Part shown: positions 61,135-64,000 of the stretch, piece by piece
Position numbering within the stretch: position 1 is the first letter of the stretch
Layout: each line of letters begins with the position of its first letter
NCBI GenBank assembly: GCA_963840805.1
Contig: CAWJAJ010000010.1
Coordinates: 1-64,000, forward strand
Length of the DNA stretch: 64,000 nucleotides
Direction: 5' to 3'
Source of the DNA: CADEEN01 sp963840805
GTDB taxonomy: Bacteria > Pseudomonadota > Gammaproteobacteria > Burkholderiales > Burkholderiaceae_C
Translations under genes and position numbers: made by a program
Notes under the pieces: generated by a model
Database searches by the model: none
Told to the model about the DNA's origin: nothing
The model's input: the letters and a program-made list of their open reading frames with translations, nothing else

Positions 61135-61866
61135 TCAGCCGTTGACGACCTGAGCCGCCGTCTCCGCGGCAACGCCACCGAAACGCCGATCGCGCGCGCG
61201 AAAGTCCGCCAACGCCGCGTCCAGCTCGGCCTCGCCGAAATCGGGCCAAAGGCATGCGGTGAAGTACAGCTCCGAGTAGGCCACCTGCCAGAGCAGGAAG
61301 TTGCTGATGCGCACCTCGCCACCGGTGCGGATGAAGAGATCGGGGTCGGGTGCGTAGTGCATCGCGAGATACCGGCTCAGCGTCACTTCGTCGAGATCGG
61401 CCGCAGCCACGCCGTCGGCCAGTGCACGGCGCGCGGCCTGCACGACGTCCCAGCGACCACCGTAGTTGAAGGCCACCGACAGCGTGATGCGGTTGTTGTG
61501 CGCCGTGGCGCGCTCGGCCTGATCCCAGGCTTCGCGCACCTTGTCGGACACTGCACTGCGATCGCCGACGATGCGAATGCGCACGCCCTCCTTGGCCAGC
61601 TTGGTGAGGTACTTCGAAACAGCCACCAGCACCAGGCCCATCAGTCCCGAGACTTCGTCGCTCGGGCGCTTCCAGTTCTCCGACGAGAACGCGAAAACGG
61701 TCAGGAATTCGATGCCACGGTCGGCGCACGCGGCCACCGTACGCACCAGCGCGTCGACGCCCTGCTTGTGGCCGAAGAAGCGCGGCATGAACCGCTTCTT
61801 CGCCCACCGGCCGTTGCCATCCATCACGATGGCCACGTGGCGTGGCAGGGCCGGGTCGTGCTGCAC
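61135..61866 (-). CDS. uppS: undecaprenyl diphosphate synthase
   Basis: This 243-residue cis-prenyltransferase makes the C55 carrier for peptidoglycan and O-antigen. Motifs are HVAIVMDGNGRWAKKR with the catalytic Asp, GHKQGVDALVRTV, FAFSSENWKRP, and DLFIRTGGEVRISNFLLWQ. The start ATG at 61866 precedes QHDPALPRH. The frr gene lies 87 nt upstream across a repeat-like element. Confidence 0.96.
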   Translation of the reverse strand: MQHDPALPRHVAIVMDGNGRWAKKRFMPRFFGHKQGVDALVRTVAACADRGIEFLTVFAFSSENWKRPSDEVSGLMGLVLVAVSKYLTKLAKEGVRIRIVGDRSAVSDKVREAWDQAERATAHNNRITLSVAFNYGGRWDVVQAARRALADGVAAADLDEVTLSRYLAMHYAPDPDLFIRTGGEVRISNFLLWQVAYSELYFTACLWPDFGEAELDAALADFRARDRRFGGVAAETAAQVVNG

Positions 61867-61884
61867 GTCAGCGTGATCTCAGGC

Positions 61885-61949
61885 CGCGCCGGGCCGCTCC
61901 CAGGCGGCCTGCGTTCCCCATGGGGGGACGCGCGCGAAGCAGGCCAGCG
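61885..61949. repeat. GC-rich intergenic repeat-like element between frr and uppS
   Basis: The gap holds the palindrome CCCCATGGGG (61916-61925), flanked by GGCCGCTCCCAGGCGGCC-type inverted pieces. The 14-mer at 61889-61902 recurs, inverted, at 7312-7325. I recall similar GC-rich intergenic elements recurring in related genomes, but cannot verify copy number here. Confidence 0.4.
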
Positions 61950-61953
61950 GTCG

Positions 61954-62514
61954 TCATACCGCCAGGATCTCGGCTTCCTTGGCGTGGATCAGGCGGTCGA
62001 TCTCGGCGATCACGCGGTCGGTGAGCCTCTGCACGTCGTCCTGCGCGCGACGTTCCTCGTCTTCGGGAACCAGTTTGTCCTTGAGCAGCCTCTTCAGGTG
62101 TTCGTTGCCGTCGCGGCGCAGATTGCGCACCGCGATCTTGCACTCTTCGCCGGCATGGCGCACGACCTTGGTCAGCTCCTTGCGGCGCTCTTCGGTCAAG
62201 GGCGGCATCGGTACCCGCAGCAGGTCCCCCTGGGCGGCGGGATTGAGGCCCAGGTCGCTTTCGCGGATCGCCTTCTCGATCTTCGCGCCCATGCCCTTCT
62301 CCCACGGCTGCACGCTGATCGTGCGGGCGTCGAGCAGCGTCACGTTGGCCACCTGGCTGATCGGCACCATCGAGCCGTAGTAATCGACATGCACCTGATC
62401 GAGGATGCCCGGATGCGCGCGGCCGGTGCGAATCTTCATCAGTTCACCCTTGAACGCCTCGATGGACTTGCCCATCTTCGTTTCGGCTGTCTTCTTGATG
62501 TCGTCAATGGTCAT
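61954..62514 (-). CDS. frr: ribosome recycling factor
   Basis: This 186-residue factor splits post-termination ribosomes with EF-G. Family sequence is seen at KMGKSIEAFKGELMKIRTGRA, PISQVANVTLLDARTISVQPW (quoted in part), and the C-terminal VQRLTDRVIAEIDRLIHAKEAEIL. The start and length are standard. It follows pyrH at 21 nt. Confidence 0.97.
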   Translation of the reverse strand: MTIDDIKKTAETKMGKSIEAFKGELMKIRTGRAHPGILDQVHVDYYGSMVPISQVANVTLLDARTISVQPWEKGMGAKIEKAIRESDLGLNPAAQGDLLRVPMPPLTEERRKELTKVVRHAGEECKIAVRNLRRDGNEHLKRLLKDKLVPEDEERRAQDDVQRLTDRVIAEIDRLIHAKEAEILAV

Positions 62515-62535
62515 GGTCTGTCCATCCTCGCGTCG

Positions 62536-63246
62536 TCACACGTGCACCAGCGTGCCCTCGTCCTCGCCCATCACGATGCGCTTCAAGGCGCCCGGCTTGA
62601 AGATCGAGAACACCTTGATCGGCAGCTTCTGATCGCGACAGAGTGCGAACGCGGTGGCGTCCATCACCTGGAGGTTCTTGGCAATCGCCTCGTCGAATCC
62701 GATCGTCGCGTAGCGTGTCGCCTTCGGGTCCTTGTTCGGATCGGCGCTGTAGACGCCGTCGACCTTGGTCGCCTTCAGCACGATCTCGGCGCCGATCTCG
62801 GCACCGCGCAATGCGGCGGCGGTGTCGGTGGTGAAGAACGGGTTGCCGGTGCCGGCGGCAAACACCACCACCTTGCCCTCTTCGAGGTACTGCAACGCCT
62901 TGGGTCGCACATAGGGCTCGACCACCTGCTCGATCGCGATCGCGCTCATCACGCGAGCCGTCATGCCCTCTTGCCGCATCGTGTCGGCCAACGCCAGCGC
63001 GTTCATCACGGTGGCGAGCATGCCCATGTAGTCCGCGGTGGCGCGGTCCATTCCGACCGAGCCGCCGGCAACGCCGCGGAAGATGTTGCCGCCGCCGATG
63101 ACCACCGCCACTTCGACGCCGAGCGCAGTCACCTCCTGCACTTCGCGCACCATGCGCACGATGGTGGCGCGGTTGATGCCGTAGGCATCGTCGCCCATCA
63201 GCGCTTCGCCGGAGAGCTTGAGCAGGATGCGTTTGTAGGCCGGCAT
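62536..63246 (-). CDS. pyrH: uridylate kinase
   Basis: This 236-residue UMP kinase of the amino-acid-kinase family makes UDP. Signatures are RILLKLSGEALMGDDAYGI, VVIGGGNIFRGVAG and the UMP-site region MGMLATVMNALALAD, then VVFAAGTGNPFFTTDTAA. GAGGAG precedes the ATG. The gap to tsf carries a weak terminator-like hairpin. Confidence 0.97.
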   Translation of the reverse strand: MPAYKRILLKLSGEALMGDDAYGINRATIVRMVREVQEVTALGVEVAVVIGGGNIFRGVAGGSVGMDRATADYMGMLATVMNALALADTMRQEGMTARVMSAIAIEQVVEPYVRPKALQYLEEGKVVVFAAGTGNPFFTTDTAAALRGAEIGAEIVLKATKVDGVYSADPNKDPKATRYATIGFDEAIAKNLQVMDATAFALCRDQKLPIKVFSIFKPGALKRIVMGEDEGTLVHV

Positions 63247-63293
63247 TCGGCAGTACTCCTCGGGGCGGCGGGCGTTGTCGGTGCAGGCGGGAG

Positions 63294-63318
63294 TTTAAGG
63301 GGCCGCGAGTGAGGCCCC
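63294..63318 (-). terminator. weak terminator or attenuator after tsf
   Basis: On the minus strand, GGGGCC-(8-nt loop)-GGCCCC followed by TTAAACT forms a 6-bp GC stem 16 nt after the tsf stop. The short stem and interrupted T-run suggest partial termination before pyrH. Confidence 0.4.
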
Positions 63319-63334
63319 GGGTCTGAACAAAGCT

Positions 63335-64000
63335 TTACTGGGCCTTGGCTGCGGCCACCTGCGCGGCCACCTCGGCGGCGAAGTCGTCCTGCTTCTTCTC
63401 GATGCCCTCGCCGACGACATAGAGCGTGAAGCGCTTGACCGTCGTGGCACGCTCCTTGAGCATCTGCTCGACAGTCTGCTTGTCGTTCTTCACGAATGGC
63501 TGGGCCAGCAGCGAAACCTCCTTCAGGAATTTCTGCACCGAGCCCTCGACGCGGCGGGCGACGATCTCAGGCGATTGAGCAGGCTTGCCCGCGGCGATAG
63601 CCGCTGCCGAATCCTCGGCAGCCTTCTCGGCGGCGATCTTGCGTTCCTTGTCGATCAGCGCGGCGGGCACGCTGGCCGCCGACAACGCGGCCGGCTTCAT
63701 CGCCGCCACATGCATCGCTACGTCCTTGGCCGCCACCGCGTCGCCGTCGAACTCGACGACCACGCCGATGCGGGTACCGTGCAGGTAGCTGGCCAGCTTG
63801 CCGCCGCCGCTGTAACGCTCGAAACGGCGGATCGACATGTTTTCGCCGATCTTGCCGATGAGGCCCTTGCGCACGTCCTCGAGCGTCGGGCCGAAGCCGT
63901 CCTGCGCGTACGCGAGGGCCGACAGCGCGGCCACATCGGCCGGGTCGTGCTCGGCCACCAACTGCGCGCAGGCCTTGCAGAAAGCGAGGAACGATTCGTT
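63335..64000 (-). CDS. tsf: elongation factor Ts (5' end beyond window)
   Basis: The C-terminal 221 residues of the EF-Tu nucleotide exchange factor are present, entering at NESFLAFCKACAQL and ending AAQVAAAKAQ. The core and dimerisation parts include GVVVEFDGDAVAAKDVAMHVAAMKP (quoted in part) and the QPFVKNDKQTVEQML segment typical of the family. The missing N-terminus should hold the TDFPF motif. rpsB is expected further right. Confidence 0.95.
   Translation of the reverse strand, partial: NESFLAFCKACAQLVAEHDPADVAALSALAYAQDGFGPTLEDVRKGLIGKIGENMSIRRFERYSGGGKLASYLHGTRIGVVVEFDGDAVAAKDVAMHVAAMKPAALSAASVPAALIDKERKIAAEKAAEDSAAAIAAGKPAQSPEIVARRVEGSVQKFLKEVSLLAQPFVKNDKQTVEQMLKERATTVKRFTLYVVGEGIEKKQDDFAAEVAAQVAAAKAQ

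Overview
The window is a GC-rich, densely packed chromosomal segment of a betaproteobacterium, almost certainly order Burkholderiales. The grounds are the long Lys/Ala-rich N-terminus of RpoD, a short H-NS-type protein, a Bug/TctC periplasmic binding protein, a PriB gene between rpsF and rpsR, and the rpsB-side cluster tsf-pyrH-frr-uppS-cdsA-dxr-rseP-bamA-ompH-lpxD-fabZ-lpxA-lpxB-rnhB. I see no prophage, IS element, CRISPR array or rRNA operon; nearly everything is core genome.

Layout. 0-1.6 kb: two small genes of unknown function (one a zinc ribbon) beside tRNA-Val(GAC). 1.6-9.9 kb: relA, an alpha/beta hydrolase, a hydroxybutyrate dehydrogenase, a SIMPLE-domain exported protein, an OmpR/EnvZ-type pair and ispDF. 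10-19.3 kb: mfd-serB, a lytic transglycosylase, hrpA and a VOC protein. 19.4-24.5 kb: argA, the Fe(II)-trafficking gene yggX, a solitary Fur-box iron-binding protein gene, H-NS and dnaG. 24.5-29.3 kb: rpoD with a clear sigma70 promoter, an adenylate cyclase-FHA fusion and hemH. 29.3-34.5 kb: the tctABC tricarboxylate transporter and its divergent tctDE two-component system. 34.5-39 kb: hslR and the heat-shock cluster grpE-dnaK-dnaJ behind a sigma32 promoter. 39-49.4 kb: an LtaS/OpgB-like sulfatase-fold enzyme divergent from a PAP2 phosphatase, an SOS-box radical SAM gene, dnaB, rpsF-priB-rpsR-rplI, and ppsA divergent from its regulator ppsR. 49.4-64 kb: one long minus-strand cluster for isoprenoid, phospholipid, lipid A and outer-membrane assembly plus translation factors, cut by the right edge inside tsf.

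Together the genes cover envelope biogenesis (MEP pathway ispD/ispF/dxr, undecaprenyl-PP, CDP-DAG, lipid A, BamA/Skp, RseP), replication and repair (dnaG, dnaB, priB, mfd, rnhB), and global control (relA, rpoD, H-NS, two two-component systems, a cyclase).

Two cross-cutting patterns matter. First, 17 reading-frame breaks occur in otherwise well-conserved genes: 16 are single-base insertions and one is a deletion. All but one lie left of 25.2 kb, six of them in relA, and they look like residual sequence error rather than decay. Frame-broken genes are therefore reported with full spans. Second, at least nine promoter -10 hexamers sit only 6-11 nt before start codons, suggesting frequent leaderless or near-leaderless mRNAs, including under a LexA box.
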